Shown: positions 1-10,517, counted from the first letter of the stretch. The stretch: DNA of 34,757 nucleotides from Actinomycetota bacterium (GCA_009918005.1 RGDC01000006.1:1-34757); one strand, 5' to 3'. Notes: generated from the sequence alone by a model not told the origin. Translations and numbers: made by a program.

Positions 1-186
1 CGGCCTTGGCAAGTGTTCTCTCGTGAGGTTTTGTTAGCGGATGTATGGGAATACCAGCATGCTGCGGATACCAGGCTTGTCAACGTTCACGTACAAAGGC
101 TTCGGGCAAAAATCGAAATCGACCCAGAACAACCTGAGATTGTCGTGACTGTGCGAGGCGTTGGCTACAAAGCTGGGCAACCTTAA
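1..186 (+). CDS. mtrA: DNA-binding response regulator MtrA, C-terminal part (truncated by window start)
   Basis: Frame 1 reads RPWQVFSREVLLADVWEYQHAADTRLVNVHVQRLRAKIEIDPEQPEIVVTVRGVGYKAGQP*, an OmpR/PhoB winged-helix C-terminus, directly upstream of mtrB and lpqB. Confidence 0.93.
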   Translation, partial: RPWQVFSREVLLADVWEYQHAADTRLVNVHVQRLRAKIEIDPEQPEIVVTVRGVGYKAGQP

Positions 187-189
187 GCC

Positions 190-1743
190 GTGAGCACCTT
201 GGCTCAAGAAAAGATTTCCATTAGAAGTCGTTGGCGAAGAAACCTGCAGCTACGATTGCTCACATTAACTTTCGTGATCTCTGCATCCGTATTAAGTATT
301 GTTGGTGTGCTCTTGGTAAATCAGGTCGCGTCCGGACTGCTTGAAGCAAAGCAACAAAGCGCATTGACTGAGTCGACAGCAGCGCGCCTAGAGGTTCAAC
401 GGCTACTCGATGCAGCAGATGTTGGACTAGTCGCGCCAAACAACACTCGACTTGTTGACTCTGTGATTACGGCCCTCGCAGTTCGTGCAGGCTCCCCAGG
501 TATTTACGATGCCTTATTCTTAAGCGACCCAGATTTAGTGGGAGTGCCTGAGCGCGGAACCAAATTGATTTCCCAAGCATCAATTCCCGAGGATCTGAGA
601 ACTGCAATTCGAGAACGAGATCGACAAGCTTGGGCTTACTCAAATTTGATTTATGAAGACGGCAAAACTACCCAGGGACTCGTTGTGGGATCTCCAGTTT
701 CAATTCCTCGAGTCGGGGCATATGAACTTTATTTGCTGTTTCCTCTTGATAGTGAGCAACGAACTATCGATCTTGTTCAACAAGGAGTTGCAGCAACAGG
801 AATCATTTTGTTGGTGAGTTTAATGGTGCTGGCCTGGTTTGCGACGGCTCGAGTCACTGACCCAGTAAGAGAAGCTGCAGAAATCGCAGTCCAAATCGCG
901 TCAGGTGATTTGGATCGAAGGATGCAGGTAAATGGTGAAGATGACATTGCAAGACTTGCAGGATCATTTAACGAAATGGCTACTAGCCTTCAAAGCCAAA
1001 TCATCCGCCTTGAATCTTTGTCGCAAATTCAGCAACAGTTCGTATCTGATGTCTCACATGAATTACGCACACCACTAACTACGGTGCGCATGGCAAGTGA
1101 AATGATCTATAACGCACGAGCTGATTTCGATCCTGATATGGCGAGGTCAGCTGAGTTACTGAGAAATCAGGTGGATCGATTTGATTTACTACTGAGTGAC
1201 TTGCTTGAGATGAGCAAGATTGATGCTGGGGCAGCTCCACTCGAAAGTGCACCTGTTGATTTAGCGGATCTCACTGAGGCAATTCTGCGGGACAATAGTG
1301 AAATTGCTGCTGAGCACTCGACCAACTTTAAATTCGAAAGTTTTGGCGATTCTACGGTTATGGCAGACATGCGTCGTGTCTCCAGAATCATTAGAAACTT
1401 AATCGTTAATGCGATTGAACATTGTGATGGCACTGACGTTGAGGTAAAGATTGCAGGTAATGAAACTTGCGTGTCGATTTCAGTTCGAGATTATGGTCAA
1501 GGAATTGCCAGCGAAGATCTCTCAAGAGTTTTTGGTCGCTTTTGGCGAGCAGATCCCGCGCGCCAACGCACCCTTGGAGGAACTGGACTCGGACTTTCAA
1601 TATCGGCTGAGGATGCAGCACTCCACGGCGGCATCATTGAGGTTTGGGGTGCTCCAAATAAAGGTGCACAGTTTGTCTTAACTTTGCCTCGGCTTGAGTT
1701 AGGTGCCATTACTAATGTGGCAATTTCAGTAGGTGCACCGTGA
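190..1743 (+). CDS. mtrB: Two-component sensor histidine kinase MtrB
   Basis: Two TM segments, HAMP, HisKA motif VSDVSHELRTPLTTVRMA, HATPase motifs (GTGLGLSIS); mtrA-mtrB-lpqB synteny. Confidence 0.95.
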   Translation: MSTLAQEKISIRSRWRRNLQLRLLTLTFVISASVLSIVGVLLVNQVASGLLEAKQQSALTESTAARLEVQRLLDAADVGLVAPNNTRLVDSVITALAVRAGSPGIYDALFLSDPDLVGVPERGTKLISQASIPEDLRTAIRERDRQAWAYSNLIYEDGKTTQGLVVGSPVSIPRVGAYELYLLFPLDSEQRTIDLVQQGVAATGIILLVSLMVLAWFATARVTDPVREAAEIAVQIASGDLDRRMQVNGEDDIARLAGSFNEMATSLQSQIIRLESLSQIQQQFVSDVSHELRTPLTTVRMASEMIYNARADFDPDMARSAELLRNQVDRFDLLLSDLLEMSKIDAGAAPLESAPVDLADLTEAILRDNSEIAAEHSTNFKFESFGDSTVMADMRRVSRIIRNLIVNAIEHCDGTDVEVKIAGNETCVSISVRDYGQGIASEDLSRVFGRFWRADPARQRTLGGTGLGLSISAEDAALHGGIIEVWGAPNKGAQFVLTLPRLELGAITNVAISVGAP

Positions 1744-3437
1744 GATTGAAACTTATCGGCGGAATCTTAATTGGAGTCCTAGCGTTGTCAGGCTGCACTG
1801 GAATCCCTACTTCTAGCAAAGTGCATTACGGCGACGAAATCTCTGAAGATACGTCAACACAGTTCGTGAGAGTCATTGCTCGACCACCAAGCCTTGGCAT
1901 GAGTCCAGCTGAGATAGTTCGGGGATTTTTAGATGCTTGCGCAGACCCATCGGAAAATTATGGAATTGCGCGACAGTACCTTGCGATTGAATCCGCCGGT
2001 GACTGGAATCCATTAACGGGTATCGAGATATATGAGGCATCTACTGTTGAGGTGGCAGAAAGTGCGGCAAGCGTTACTGTCGCCGCAGAAAAACTAGGTG
2101 CAATTTCAGATTTGGGAAGATTTCAAATTGCCGATCCTGGTACTCAAGTTTCTAAATCTTTTGAGCTTCAAGAAGATGCAGCTGGGCAATGGAGAATCTC
2201 AAAGGCGAGCGATGGCATCTTGCTTTCGAGCGGAGACGTTGACCGATCCTTCCGAAGTTTCCCAATCTATTTTTTCAACACCGATTTGACTTCTTTGGTG
2301 ACTGACAACTTATTGGTTCCGGTTAGCAATTCTGGGGCAGCGACCTCGCTAGTTCGCGCTCTTCTTGACGGACCTTCACCTTATCTGTCACCAGTTGCCA
2401 CTAGCGCTTTTCCTGTGGGCACAACTTTGACTTATGGTTCCGTTCCAGTAACTAACGGGATTGCACAAGTAGATTTTTCAAATGAGATTTTGGGTGCTGA
2501 TGAATTGACCCGACGTGCACTTTCAGCCCAGTTGGTTTGGACTCTGAGTAAGCTTGCAAACGTTTCTGCCGTTCAAATTTCAGTCTCAGGTCAACCGTTT
2601 GTGCTGTCCAAAATTGGTCCACTGCAAACCGTCAAGGACTGGCAGAATTTTTCACCCGTACCAAACGCTAGTGAAATTACATTAAACGTGATCAGGAACG
2701 AAAAAATAGTGTCTTTCAGCAACGATGTGGAAAATTTAAGGTACGTCGCGCCAACTCCATTAGCTTTTGCAGTACCAAATATAAATAACTCTCAGATAGC
2801 AACGGTGTCGGCAGATCGTAAGTCGGTTTTAGTCACAGATTCCGCAAAATCTAACTTTAGAGTTGTCGCACAGGGTGATCAGATCTCTAAGCCAACTTGG
2901 GATCGAGACGGAAGAATTTACTTCTCAGATTTCGGACAGGGAGTACGAGAAGTATTGAGCGATAGCTCACTTCGAATAGTTCCTGTTGACGCATCAGCAC
3001 TCGGCACGAGTGACCAAGTCAAACAGGTTTCAATTTCAAGTGATGGCGTTCGAGTTGCCGTCGTTTTATCAAACGGAATCCAAGATGTCATTGCAGTCGG
3101 TGCAATTTTTAGGACTGATGCCGAGACCAGAATCATCGGACTACATCGAATTGAACGTAGTATTACTTCTGTTCGGGAAATAGTTTGGAGTTCACCTACT
3201 TCGATCGCCGCGTTAGGGACAGATGAATCAAATAGTGACTTGCTTTTTGACATCTCATTACTAGATGGAAAATCTAAGATGTTTAGCGCGCCAATTGGCG
3301 CACAGCAGCTTTCGGTGGACGGTACTGGAAGGCTTCACGTCTCAGCCGTAGATGGCGCAGATCAACTTGTCTACCAACAGAATTTTGGATCGTGGACTCA
3401 AGTCACATCGGGAATTGGCGGATTTTTCACCAACTAA
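1740..3437 (+). CDS. lpqB: Lipoprotein LpqB (GerMN domain / beta-propeller)
   Basis: Lipobox LSGC near the N-terminus, GerMN-like region, position directly after mtrB with a 4-bp overlap. Confidence 0.93.
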   Translation: MRLKLIGGILIGVLALSGCTGIPTSSKVHYGDEISEDTSTQFVRVIARPPSLGMSPAEIVRGFLDACADPSENYGIARQYLAIESAGDWNPLTGIEIYEASTVEVAESAASVTVAAEKLGAISDLGRFQIADPGTQVSKSFELQEDAAGQWRISKASDGILLSSGDVDRSFRSFPIYFFNTDLTSLVTDNLLVPVSNSGAATSLVRALLDGPSPYLSPVATSAFPVGTTLTYGSVPVTNGIAQVDFSNEILGADELTRRALSAQLVWTLSKLANVSAVQISVSGQPFVLSKIGPLQTVKDWQNFSPVPNASEITLNVIRNEKIVSFSNDVENLRYVAPTPLAFAVPNINNSQIATVSADRKSVLVTDSAKSNFRVVAQGDQISKPTWDRDGRIYFSDFGQGVREVLSDSSLRIVPVDASALGTSDQVKQVSISSDGVRVAVVLSNGIQDVIAVGAIFRTDAETRIIGLHRIERSITSVREIVWSSPTSIAALGTDESNSDLLFDISLLDGKSKMFSAPIGAQQLSVDGTGRLHVSAVDGADQLVYQQNFGSWTQVTSGIGGFFTN

Positions 3438-3510
3438 ATCAACAAGCTGGGATTATAAACAGCACCTAAATTATTGGAGTACTCGATCAAATTTCGTTAC
3501 ATACTTTCCT

Positions 3511-4131
3511 ATGTCAATTTTGAAAGAGTTAGTGTTTACCCCGAAATGTTTAGGCTGTAAAAGGCTTGGTGTTGCGTATTGCAACACATGTATTGAAAAG
3601 ATTCAACCGTTTAGAGCTAGGGATTTGCTTGAATTGGATTCCTGCTTTTGTGCTAGCGAATACTCCGGCTGGATTAGAGATTCGATAATTCGCTACAAGA
3701 ATGGCGATGCGAAGTATGCTGAACCGCTCTCAAAGCTTTTGCGAAAAACTTTAGAAGAACTTGATGTGTCTGGAAATCTGATCGTAGTTCCAATCCCTAG
3801 TTCGCAACTAAAGATCCGAGAGCGTGGGTTTAATACAATTGCAAACTTGTGCACACACTTGACTCATGAGTGTGACTCATTAAAGCTCGACACCTCAAAT
3901 TTATTTCTACGTAGACCAGTGATTGATCAAGTTGGATTATCTGCGGCCCAAAGGTTGGCAAACCTAGACGGTGTATTTGGGGTGCACAGAGTTATAAATG
4001 GAACTGTAGTAATTGTTGATGATGTCGTAACAACAGGTGCAACTCTAAACAGCGCCGCCAGAATCCTTAGATATGCCGGTGCACAACGAGTCTTTGGATT
4101 GGCTTTGTGTGGCACTCCAAAAACCAGATAG
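3511..4131 (+). CDS. ComF family protein / phosphoribosyltransferase
   Basis: Likely start ATG at 3511 inside the 3352 ORF (the upstream part overlaps lpqB); zinc-ribbon CLGCKRLGVAYCNTC and PRTase motif VVIVDDVVTTGATLNSAA. Confidence 0.9.
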   Translation: MSILKELVFTPKCLGCKRLGVAYCNTCIEKIQPFRARDLLELDSCFCASEYSGWIRDSIIRYKNGDAKYAEPLSKLLRKTLEELDVSGNLIVVPIPSSQLKIRERGFNTIANLCTHLTHECDSLKLDTSNLFLRRPVIDQVGLSAAQRLANLDGVFGVHRVINGTVVIVDDVVTTGATLNSAARILRYAGAQRVFGLALCGTPKTR

Positions 4132-4134
4132 CCT
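4129..4134 (+). promoter_or_regulatory. Candidate -10 (TAGCCT) for the structured RNA, overlapping the comF stop codon
   Basis: TANNNT hexamer 4129-4134 would place +1 at about 4141, two nt before the closing helix. Confidence 0.4.
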
Positions 4135-4140
4135 TAACAT

Positions 4141-4405
4141 CGGCACCCACCCGGGTCCGTGATTGCGCGGCAAAGCAGTTCTTCGAAGTTGTTTTGCAGC
4201 AAGCCGATGCCAGCCGCAGGCAAAGCGGTCCACGTAAGACGACTTTTGGTCGTTGAGCACGGTGCGGTTTAGAAGTAAGTCCTGCCTGTTCTTTGATCCA
4301 GATGGTCAAAACCAACAGTGAGGGTTAGTAGTGGCGATTGACGCTGCAAACGCTCCTGCAGGCGAATGTGGGGTCGAAAATCAGGTCGGACGGGTGGGTG
4401 CTTTC
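4141..4405 (+). ncRNA. Candidate structured ncRNA between comF and the MFS gene; possible raiA-motif RNA
   Basis: GCACCCACCC(4143-4152)-GG-GTCCG(4155-4159) is the exact complement of CGGAC(4387-4391)+GGGTGGGTGC(4392-4401): 15 bp with one 2-nt bulge closing ~260 nt. Internal hairpins: 4170-4180/4187-4197, 4213-4217/4225-4229, 4239-4243/4249-4253, 4286-4298/4304-4318. No convincing ORF on either strand. Confidence 0.72.
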
Positions 4406-4442
4406 ATAAATCCCAAAATTATTCGAATCATTGAGACCCACT

Positions 4443-4448
4443 AGGCTT
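4443..4448 (+). promoter_or_regulatory. Candidate -10 (TAGGCT) for the MFS gene
   Basis: TANNNT hexamer upstream of an SD-like AAAGGGAG and GTG at 4473. Confidence 0.35.
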
Positions 4449-4472
4449 AACGCAGCAGTAAAGGGAGTTTTG

Positions 4473-5684
4473 GTGTCGGATTCAGCCGTTAAGTCCCAGC
4501 AAAAATTTATCTTAAGAGCTATGCCACTCTTCTTTGTAGGCATGACCTTGCGCCCACTAACTACCTCTGTTGGTCCGGTACTTCCCGAAATTCGTGCCGA
4601 ATTCGGACTCAGTGCTACCGCCGCTTCGCTACTGAGCACTCTGCCAATCCTCATGTTTGGATTTGGCGCGATGCTAGTTCCTAGATTGCTCCACCGGGTA
4701 ACACCGAATCGAGCAGTTTCCGTTGCCTTGATAGCTCTTGCAATAGGTGGAACTTTGCGACTTGTACCATCTGTAATTGTTCTCTATTTAGGAACTATAG
4801 TTATCGGCCTTGGCGTAGCCGTTGGAAACGTAGTTCCGTCAATAATTACCCGCAGAGATTTCCCTAAAAATATTGGTGGAGTCATGGGGATGATCGCGGG
4901 CGCCATCTCAATCTCGGCAGCCGTTGCTGCGCTAATCACATATCCGCTAACCGAAACTTTTGGGTCCTGGCGTGGAGCGTTAGAAGTTTGGGCGATTTTG
5001 CCATTAATTGCCTGGACCGTTTGGCGCTTTTATCGCCATGCAGGAACTGTTGATGAAACCCTGACTACACCTCGCGATATGCGTGCGTTATTCCATAGCA
5101 AGTTGGCTTGGGCATTAGTTCTTTACTTTGGCTTCCAGTCTATGAATTATCATTCAATGAACGCATGGTTGCCATCTATTTTGCGAGATTCAGGAATCGA
5201 TCCAACGATGGCTGGAAACCAACTAGCACTCCTAGTTCTACTCGGCTTTCCAGCTGGACTTTTTGTTCCGCCGCTGGCAGCAAAGTTCAAATCCCAGGTA
5301 ACACTTTGCGTGATCTTTGTAGTTATTTTTTCGATAGGCCTAGTTGGAATTTATCTCTTTTCAACGACTGGATGGTGGCTAAATGGAACTTGGCTCTGGG
5401 TTTCGTTGCTTGGGATTGGATTAGGCTCATCATTTCCGCTGGCTTTAACTTTAGTGTTGCTTCGCTCTGATAGTCACCAAACAGCTCGAGACCTAGGCTC
5501 GTTTATGCAAGGTGGTGGTTACATCATCTCAGCGCTTGGGCCACTAACTTTGGGATTACTCAAAGACTTAACACACACGTGGGGTGCTTCATTTATTGCT
5601 TTGGGTGTAGCGCTGATCATTCAATTATTTTCCGGCATCATTATTTCCCGACCTGGAATCATTAGCGGCACATCAAAAGGGTAA
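4473..5684 (+). CDS. MFS transporter (CynX/NimT-like)
   Basis: About 12 hydrophobic segments; FVGMTLRPLTTSVGPVLPEIRAEFGLS N-terminus typical of CynX-type MFS. GTG start at 4473 preferred over 4431 because AAAGGGAG lies just upstream. Confidence 0.8.
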   Translation: MSDSAVKSQQKFILRAMPLFFVGMTLRPLTTSVGPVLPEIRAEFGLSATAASLLSTLPILMFGFGAMLVPRLLHRVTPNRAVSVALIALAIGGTLRLVPSVIVLYLGTIVIGLGVAVGNVVPSIITRRDFPKNIGGVMGMIAGAISISAAVAALITYPLTETFGSWRGALEVWAILPLIAWTVWRFYRHAGTVDETLTTPRDMRALFHSKLAWALVLYFGFQSMNYHSMNAWLPSILRDSGIDPTMAGNQLALLVLLGFPAGLFVPPLAAKFKSQVTLCVIFVVIFSIGLVGIYLFSTTGWWLNGTWLWVSLLGIGLGSSFPLALTLVLLRSDSHQTARDLGSFMQGGGYIISALGPLTLGLLKDLTHTWGASFIALGVALIIQLFSGIIISRPGIISGTSKG

Positions 5685-5742
5685 ATCACAAAAATCAGCA
5701 CATGAGTATCAGTCCAGTCTTAACAAAGTGCAAGAATAGGGT

Positions 5743-7806
5743 GTGCCTAACCGACTCGTAGATTCAACATCGCCGTACTTGTTGCAGCACGCCGAAAATC
5801 CTGTTGATTGGTATCCGTGGTCTGAAGAGGCGTTTGAACTAGCTCGTAGTCGAGATGTACCGATTTTCTTAAGTGTTGGATACAGCGCTTGCCATTGGTG
5901 TCACGTTATGGCACATGAAAGCTTTGAAAACCCTTCCGTTGCAGCCTTGATGAATGAGTACTTTGTGAACATAAAGGTAGATCGTGAAGAGTTGCCTGCC
6001 GTTGATTCGTTGTACATGGAGGCAACTCAGGCAATGACTGGACAAGGTGGTTGGCCAAATTCAGTTTGGCTTGACCATGATCGAAGGCCTTGGTACGCGG
6101 GAACTTATTTTCCTCCCCGCCCATCACATGGAATGCCCTCGTTCACCCAAGTCCTCCTAGCATTAAATGACACTTGGACCAACGAGCGAGAGCGAGTTAG
6201 TGAATCGTCGACTCGAATCATGGAGCACATCGGATCACGAAATGAACTAATTGTTAAATCTAAATCAGAATTTACTCGAGATGAAATTTCATTTGCAGTA
6301 ACTTCAGGCATAGATTCTCTCGCTTTAGGTTTTGATTCGGTAAATGGCGGATTTGGTGATGCTCCCAAATTCCCACCCTCTCTGGCATTGGAATTCCTAC
6401 TTAGATGTGAAGCATTAAATAAAATTGAAGGCAGCGAATCAGACTTTCGCATTATGCAAATGGTCGAGCAAACCTGTGATGCCATGGCACGAGGTGGAAT
6501 TTACGACCAACTAGGTGGAGGTTTTGCTCGGTATAGTGTGGATGCAACCTGGACCGTTCCACACTTTGAAAAAATGCTCTACGACAATGCGCAACTTCTT
6601 TCCATATATGCACATCTATATCGCCTGACCGGGGATACGCAAGCGCTACGGATTACAACTGAAACTGCGGAGTTCCTAATTCGTGAAATGCAAACCCCAG
6701 AAGGTGGCTTCGCAGCAGCGCTTGATGCCGATAGCAACGATCTGGAAACTGGGCATACCGAAGAAGGCGCTTTCTATGCCTGGACGCCGAAGCAAATAAC
6801 CGAAGTGCTCGGTGCGGCTGATGCAGATTGGGTGATACGCCTTTGCAATGTAACCGTAGATGGAACTTTCGAACTCGGTAAATCGGTTCTAACTCTTCAC
6901 CAGGATCCAGATGACTGGGGTAGATGGTTTAACTTGCGAGAAAAGCTTTTGCTATCCAGAGAAACTAGACCTCGCCCCGGTAGAGACGACAAGATAGTCG
7001 CAAGTTGGAATGGACTCACAATCCGTGCCTTAGTTGATGCTGGCAGTATCTGCAGTAGGCAAGACTGGATTGACTGCGCCACACGTGCTGGAGACCTGTT
7101 GGTGAGCACACATCTGGGGGCTGACGCAGAACACTCGAGCAGATTGGTAAGAGTTTCACGCGATGGCAAACCGGGACTTCATGCACTTGGTGTCCTAGAG
7201 GATCAAGCACTGGTGGCAAGTGCGTTTCTGGCTTTGGCGCAGGTCAATGGCGACGACGCTTGGCGCGAATTAGCTGGGACTTTGCTTGCTGACATTAAAG
7301 ATCATTTTCAGCAAGGTTCTGGATTAACAGATACTGCAAACGATGTTGAACCAGTTGCTAAAGATGTTACTTCGAGACAAGTAGATCCAACGGACAACGT
7401 AACTCCATCGGGCTGGGCCGCGACGATTGATGCAGCTTTAACGTACTCAGCATTATCGGGAGATACCGAGATGCGAAGCTGGGCCGAATCCTTTATGCCA
7501 GCGCTAATCCCATTGGTTGCATCTCATACTCGGTTTGCGGGATGGGGAAGTGCCACATTCGTTACCTGGCTAGATGGTCCTCGCGAAGTAGCGATTGTTG
7601 GTCCAAGTGATTCTGAGCTCCAAAACGTATTGGCTCAAGGAACTGCGCCAGGTTTGGTTTACGCTTGGGATGCCGAACAGCCATTACTTCAGAATCGAAA
7701 AGTGCTTAAAGAAACGGCGACTGCGTATGTATGTCGCGGATTTGTTTGCGATGCCCCAACTAATGATTTACAAACATTAAAAAAATCAATTGGAGTTTTC
7801 AACTAA
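5743..7806 (+). CDS. Thioredoxin domain-containing protein (DUF255 / YyaL family)
   Basis: Starts [38 protein letters not shown] motif; [32 protein letters not shown]. Confidence 0.93.
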   Translation: MPNRLVDSTSPYLLQHAENPVDWYPWSEEAFELARSRDVPIFLSVGYSACHWCHVMAHESFENPSVAALMNEYFVNIKVDREELPAVDSLYMEATQAMTGQGGWPNSVWLDHDRRPWYAGTYFPPRPSHGMPSFTQVLLALNDTWTNERERVSESSTRIMEHIGSRNELIVKSKSEFTRDEISFAVTSGIDSLALGFDSVNGGFGDAPKFPPSLALEFLLRCEALNKIEGSESDFRIMQMVEQTCDAMARGGIYDQLGGGFARYSVDATWTVPHFEKMLYDNAQLLSIYAHLYRLTGDTQALRITTETAEFLIREMQTPEGGFAAALDADSNDLETGHTEEGAFYAWTPKQITEVLGAADADWVIRLCNVTVDGTFELGKSVLTLHQDPDDWGRWFNLREKLLLSRETRPRPGRDDKIVASWNGLTIRALVDAGSICSRQDWIDCATRAGDLLVSTHLGADAEHSSRLVRVSRDGKPGLHALGVLEDQALVASAFLALAQVNGDDAWRELAGTLLADIKDHFQQGSGLTDTANDVEPVAKDVTSRQVDPTDNVTPSGWAATIDAALTYSALSGDTEMRSWAESFMPALIPLVASHTRFAGWGSATFVTWLDGPREVAIVGPSDSELQNVLAQGTAPGLVYAWDAEQPLLQNRKVLKETATAYVCRGFVCDAPTNDLQTLKKSIGVFN

Positions 7807-8579
7807 ACACCAAAACGTCGATTTCTTGCAGTGTATGAGCGCACAGCCCGCAAGAAATCAATTTTGCGAAAGTTAGGCCAGTAGGCTTCGCAAAAATAAA
7901 ACTCAGAATGCGCACTTTGCCAGAGTAAAAAACCGCTTAGTCTTTGTTCACCAGAAGTTCGGATCACTAAATCGGGGTCAGGTTGCCCTTTAGTGTAAAG
8001 ATGTGAAGCAATGTGCTCGATATCGATTTCGGATGCAATTTCTGCTAGAGATTTGCCGATGGCCGCTTCCGCAATAAGCAATGATCTAACTGCATCCACA
8101 ACTTCTTGCCGACCACCGTATCCAATTGCAACATTGACCAAAAGCCCTGGGACATGTTCGGTCGCAACTTTAGTTCTATTAAGTAGATCTCTAGTTTTCA
8201 CGGGAAGTAGTTCAAGTGCGCCAACTGGATGGATCTGCCATCTTCCGGTGTTACCCAAAGAGGTCACAGTCTCTTCAATGATTTCTAGTAATGCGTCTAA
8301 CTCAGAAGGTTCACGAAGTAGATTGTCCGTAGAAAGTAGCCAGAGAGTTACAACCTCAACACCCAGTTCCTCACACCACCCAAGGAACTCAGCAATCTTT
8401 TCACCACCGGCCCGATGACCGTAGGCACTTGATGAACCCATCTCGGCAGCCCAGCGACGATTCCCATCCAAGATCACGCCAACATGAGCAGGAAGCTGAT
8501 CTTTGGGGAGTGAAGAAGTTAGCCGATGTCCATACAAGTCGTATGCGACATCACCCACAAGAGTGCGAATTCTTCCCAT
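7803..8579 (-). CDS. uppS: Isoprenyl (undecaprenyl/decaprenyl) diphosphate synthase
   Basis: [13 protein letters not shown] motif, [36 protein letters not shown]. Start at 8579 preferred over 8612 (TAATCT upstream). Confidence 0.92.
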   Translation of the reverse strand: MGRIRTLVGDVAYDLYGHRLTSSLPKDQLPAHVGVILDGNRRWAAEMGSSSAYGHRAGGEKIAEFLGWCEELGVEVVTLWLLSTDNLLREPSELDALLEIIEETVTSLGNTGRWQIHPVGALELLPVKTRDLLNRTKVATEHVPGLLVNVAIGYGGRQEVVDAVRSLLIAEAAIGKSLAEIASEIDIEHIASHLYTKGQPDPDLVIRTSGEQRLSGFLLWQSAHSEFYFCEAYWPNFRKIDFLRAVRSYTARNRRFGV

Positions 8580-8586
8580 GCGCCCA

Positions 8587-8592
8587 AGATTA
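8587..8592 (-). promoter_or_regulatory. Candidate -10 (TAATCT) for uppS
   Basis: TAATCT-N7-ATG(8579, minus strand). Confidence 0.4.
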
Positions 8593-8764
8593 GTAGATCG
8601 CCAAAGATGCAACTACATCCCTGTAATTGTTCAGAAATTCACCAACGCGCAACTCTTTGTCTCGGCGTGTCTGACCTAGCAAAATGCAGTGCAGGAATAC
8701 GGTCATTTGTATCGGGCAATTCCGAGCCTTCCCAAGGATAAATCTGAAAATCTGGGGTGAGCTC

Positions 8765-10072
8765 GTGGCCGAATCGAACACTCAAAAGCGCACGTATGTT
8801 TTGGATACTAGCGTCTTGCTTTCTGATCCGAGTGCCCTGTTTCGATTTGATGAACATGAAGTAGTTATTCCGGTAGTTGTAATTACGGAATTGGAAACAA
8901 AGCGCACTCATCCCGAACTTGGTTACTTTGCACGTTCAGCACTCCGCAGCCTTGATGATCTGCGAATTAAGCATGGGCGACTTGATGCCCCACTTCCACT
9001 TGGCGATAAAGGTGGAGTCCTAAGAGTTGAACTTAATCATACGAACTCAGAAATTTTGCCTGCCGGTTTTCGTTTAGGTGATAACGACACCAGAATTCTT
9101 TCCGTCGCCAAAAATCTTTCTTCTGAGGGCTGTGACGTAGTTCTAGTAAGCAAAGATTTACCACTTCGAGTCAAGGCTTCAGCCGTGGGATTAGAGGCGC
9201 AGGAATATCGCGCTGAGATTGTGCCATCAAGTGGCTGGACCGGCATGGCAGAAGCGTCCGTAAGTTCTTCTGAGATTGATTCTCTCTACAGCGATGACAT
9301 CATCGATCATGAAAGCGCACGGGAAAATCCATGTCACACCGGAATTGTTCTTTCCAGTGAAAGAGGAAGCGCATTAGCTAGAGTGACACCAGATAAGCGC
9401 CTACAACTTATTCGAGGTGATCGGGAAGCATTTGGCTTACATGGCAGAAGTGCAGAGCAGCGAATCGCATTGGATTTACTGCTTGATCCTGAGATCGGAA
9501 TTGTTTCACTTGGTGGGCGAGCTGGAACGGGTAAGAGTGCCTTAGCACTTTGTGCTGGCCTTGAGGCTGTCATGGAGCGCCAACAGCACCGCAAAGTAGT
9601 CATTTTTCGGCCACTTTATGCAGTAGGTGGCCAGGAACTTGGCTACTTACCGGGTAGTGAAAACGAAAAAATGTCTCCATGGGCCCAAGCAGTATTTGAT
9701 ACCTTGTCAGCCGTCACTTCTGGTGATGTGATCGATGAGATTTTGGAACGAGGAATGCTCGAAGTCCTGCCTTTAACTCACATTCGGGGTCGTTCATTGC
9801 ACGACACTTTTGTCATTGTGGATGAAGCGCAATCACTGGAGCGAAATGTTTTACTGACAGTACTTTCGCGCATTGGAAAAGATAGTCGAGTTGTTTTAAC
9901 ACACGACGTTGCGCAGCGAGATAACTTACGCGTTGGTAGACATGACGGTGTTGTTGCAGTTGTAGAAAAACTCAAAGGTCATCCATTGTTTGCACACGTA
10001 ACTCTTAATCGATCAGAGCGGTCTCCAATTGCTGCATTGGTAACAGACTTATTGGAAGACCTGCCTGCCTAA
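8765..10072 (+). CDS. PhoH family protein with N-terminal PIN domain
   Basis: PIN start [14 protein letters not shown]; Walker [30 protein letters not shown] 8765 preferred over 8684. Confidence 0.92.
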   Translation: MAESNTQKRTYVLDTSVLLSDPSALFRFDEHEVVIPVVVITELETKRTHPELGYFARSALRSLDDLRIKHGRLDAPLPLGDKGGVLRVELNHTNSEILPAGFRLGDNDTRILSVAKNLSSEGCDVVLVSKDLPLRVKASAVGLEAQEYRAEIVPSSGWTGMAEASVSSSEIDSLYSDDIIDHESARENPCHTGIVLSSERGSALARVTPDKRLQLIRGDREAFGLHGRSAEQRIALDLLLDPEIGIVSLGGRAGTGKSALALCAGLEAVMERQQHRKVVIFRPLYAVGGQELGYLPGSENEKMSPWAQAVFDTLSAVTSGDVIDEILERGMLEVLPLTHIRGRSLHDTFVIVDEAQSLERNVLLTVLSRIGKDSRVVLTHDVAQRDNLRVGRHDGVVAVVEKLKGHPLFAHVTLNRSERSPIAALVTDLLEDLPA

Positions 10073-10089
10073 TTCAAAAAATGGTTCGT

Positions 10090-10095
10090 TAGAAT
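10090..10095 (+). promoter_or_regulatory. Candidate -10 (TAGAAT) for the Rpf-like gene
   Basis: TAGAAT-N7-GTG(10103). Confidence 0.45.
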
Positions 10096-10102
10096 TAAGC
10101 CC

Positions 10103-10516
10103 GTGATAAGAAATCGTGTTTGGATATCTACGGCATTTATTTTTTGTGCGTTGCAGTCGGTCCAATCAACAGTAAATGTGACGAATGCTGCAGTCATTCA
10201 CGTGGCCGATGACCCAACTCGAAACTTGTCCAAAGCAGAGCGCAAAAAGATTTCGTTTGAAGTTTGGGTAAATTCACCAACCGCAAAATATGTGAAAAAA
10301 GTTGAGTCTCACAACAATTGCAAGTCAACTGGCGGCAAGGGAAAGTATCAAGGAACTTGGCAAGTTAGCGCAGGATTTTGGCAATCGTACGGAGGACTGA
10401 AGTATGCCTCAAAAGCAAGTAAGGCAACTTGTAATGAACAAGATCTAGTTGCATATAAGGGCTGGCTAGCTAGGGGCTGGAGCCCGTGGCCACCAGCAAA
10501 AAACTTCAAACCTTAA
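10103..10516 (+). CDS. Small secreted transglycosylase-like / resuscitation-promoting-factor-like protein
   Basis: N-terminal signal-like segment, then YVKKVESHNNCKSTGGKGKYQGTWQVSAGFWQSYGG...GWSPWPPAKNF, resembling the Rpf fold pattern (catalytic-type Glu, YxGxxQ, W..YGG, C-terminal W.PWP). Confidence 0.68.
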   Translation: MIRNRVWISTAFIFCALQSVQSTVNVTNAAVIHVADDPTRNLSKAERKKISFEVWVNSPTAKYVKKVESHNNCKSTGGKGKYQGTWQVSAGFWQSYGGLKYASKASKATCNEQDLVAYKGWLARGWSPWPPAKNFKP

Positions 10517-10517
10517 A

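Noticed and set aside
1167-1709. Antisense and alternative-frame ORFs inside mtrB and similar short ORFs inside other genes throughout the track
   Set aside because: They lie inside strongly supported coding sequences and have low-complexity Ser/Arg-rich or otherwise non-protein-like translations expected from the opposite strand.
4141-4405. Possibility that the structured RNA is RNase P RNA, tmRNA, SRP RNA or 6C RNA
   Set aside because: I did not see RNase P (GAGGAAAGTCC-type) conserved blocks, a tmRNA tag/T-arm end, the SRP GGAA loop region or C-rich loop pairs on either strand; a covariance search is still needed.
4045-4654. Minus-strand ORFs (4045-4260, 4067-4315, 4325-4654) across the comF-MFS gap
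   Set aside because: No recognisable protein pattern, overlapping one another and neighbouring genes, and the region is better explained by a structured RNA.
8590-8911. Minus-strand ORFs 8590-8781 and 8639-8911 between uppS and the PhoH gene, and the N-terminal extension of PhoH to 8684
   Set aside because: No family pattern; the PhoH protein begins its PIN domain just after GTG 8765, and the minus ORFs overlap real coding sequence.
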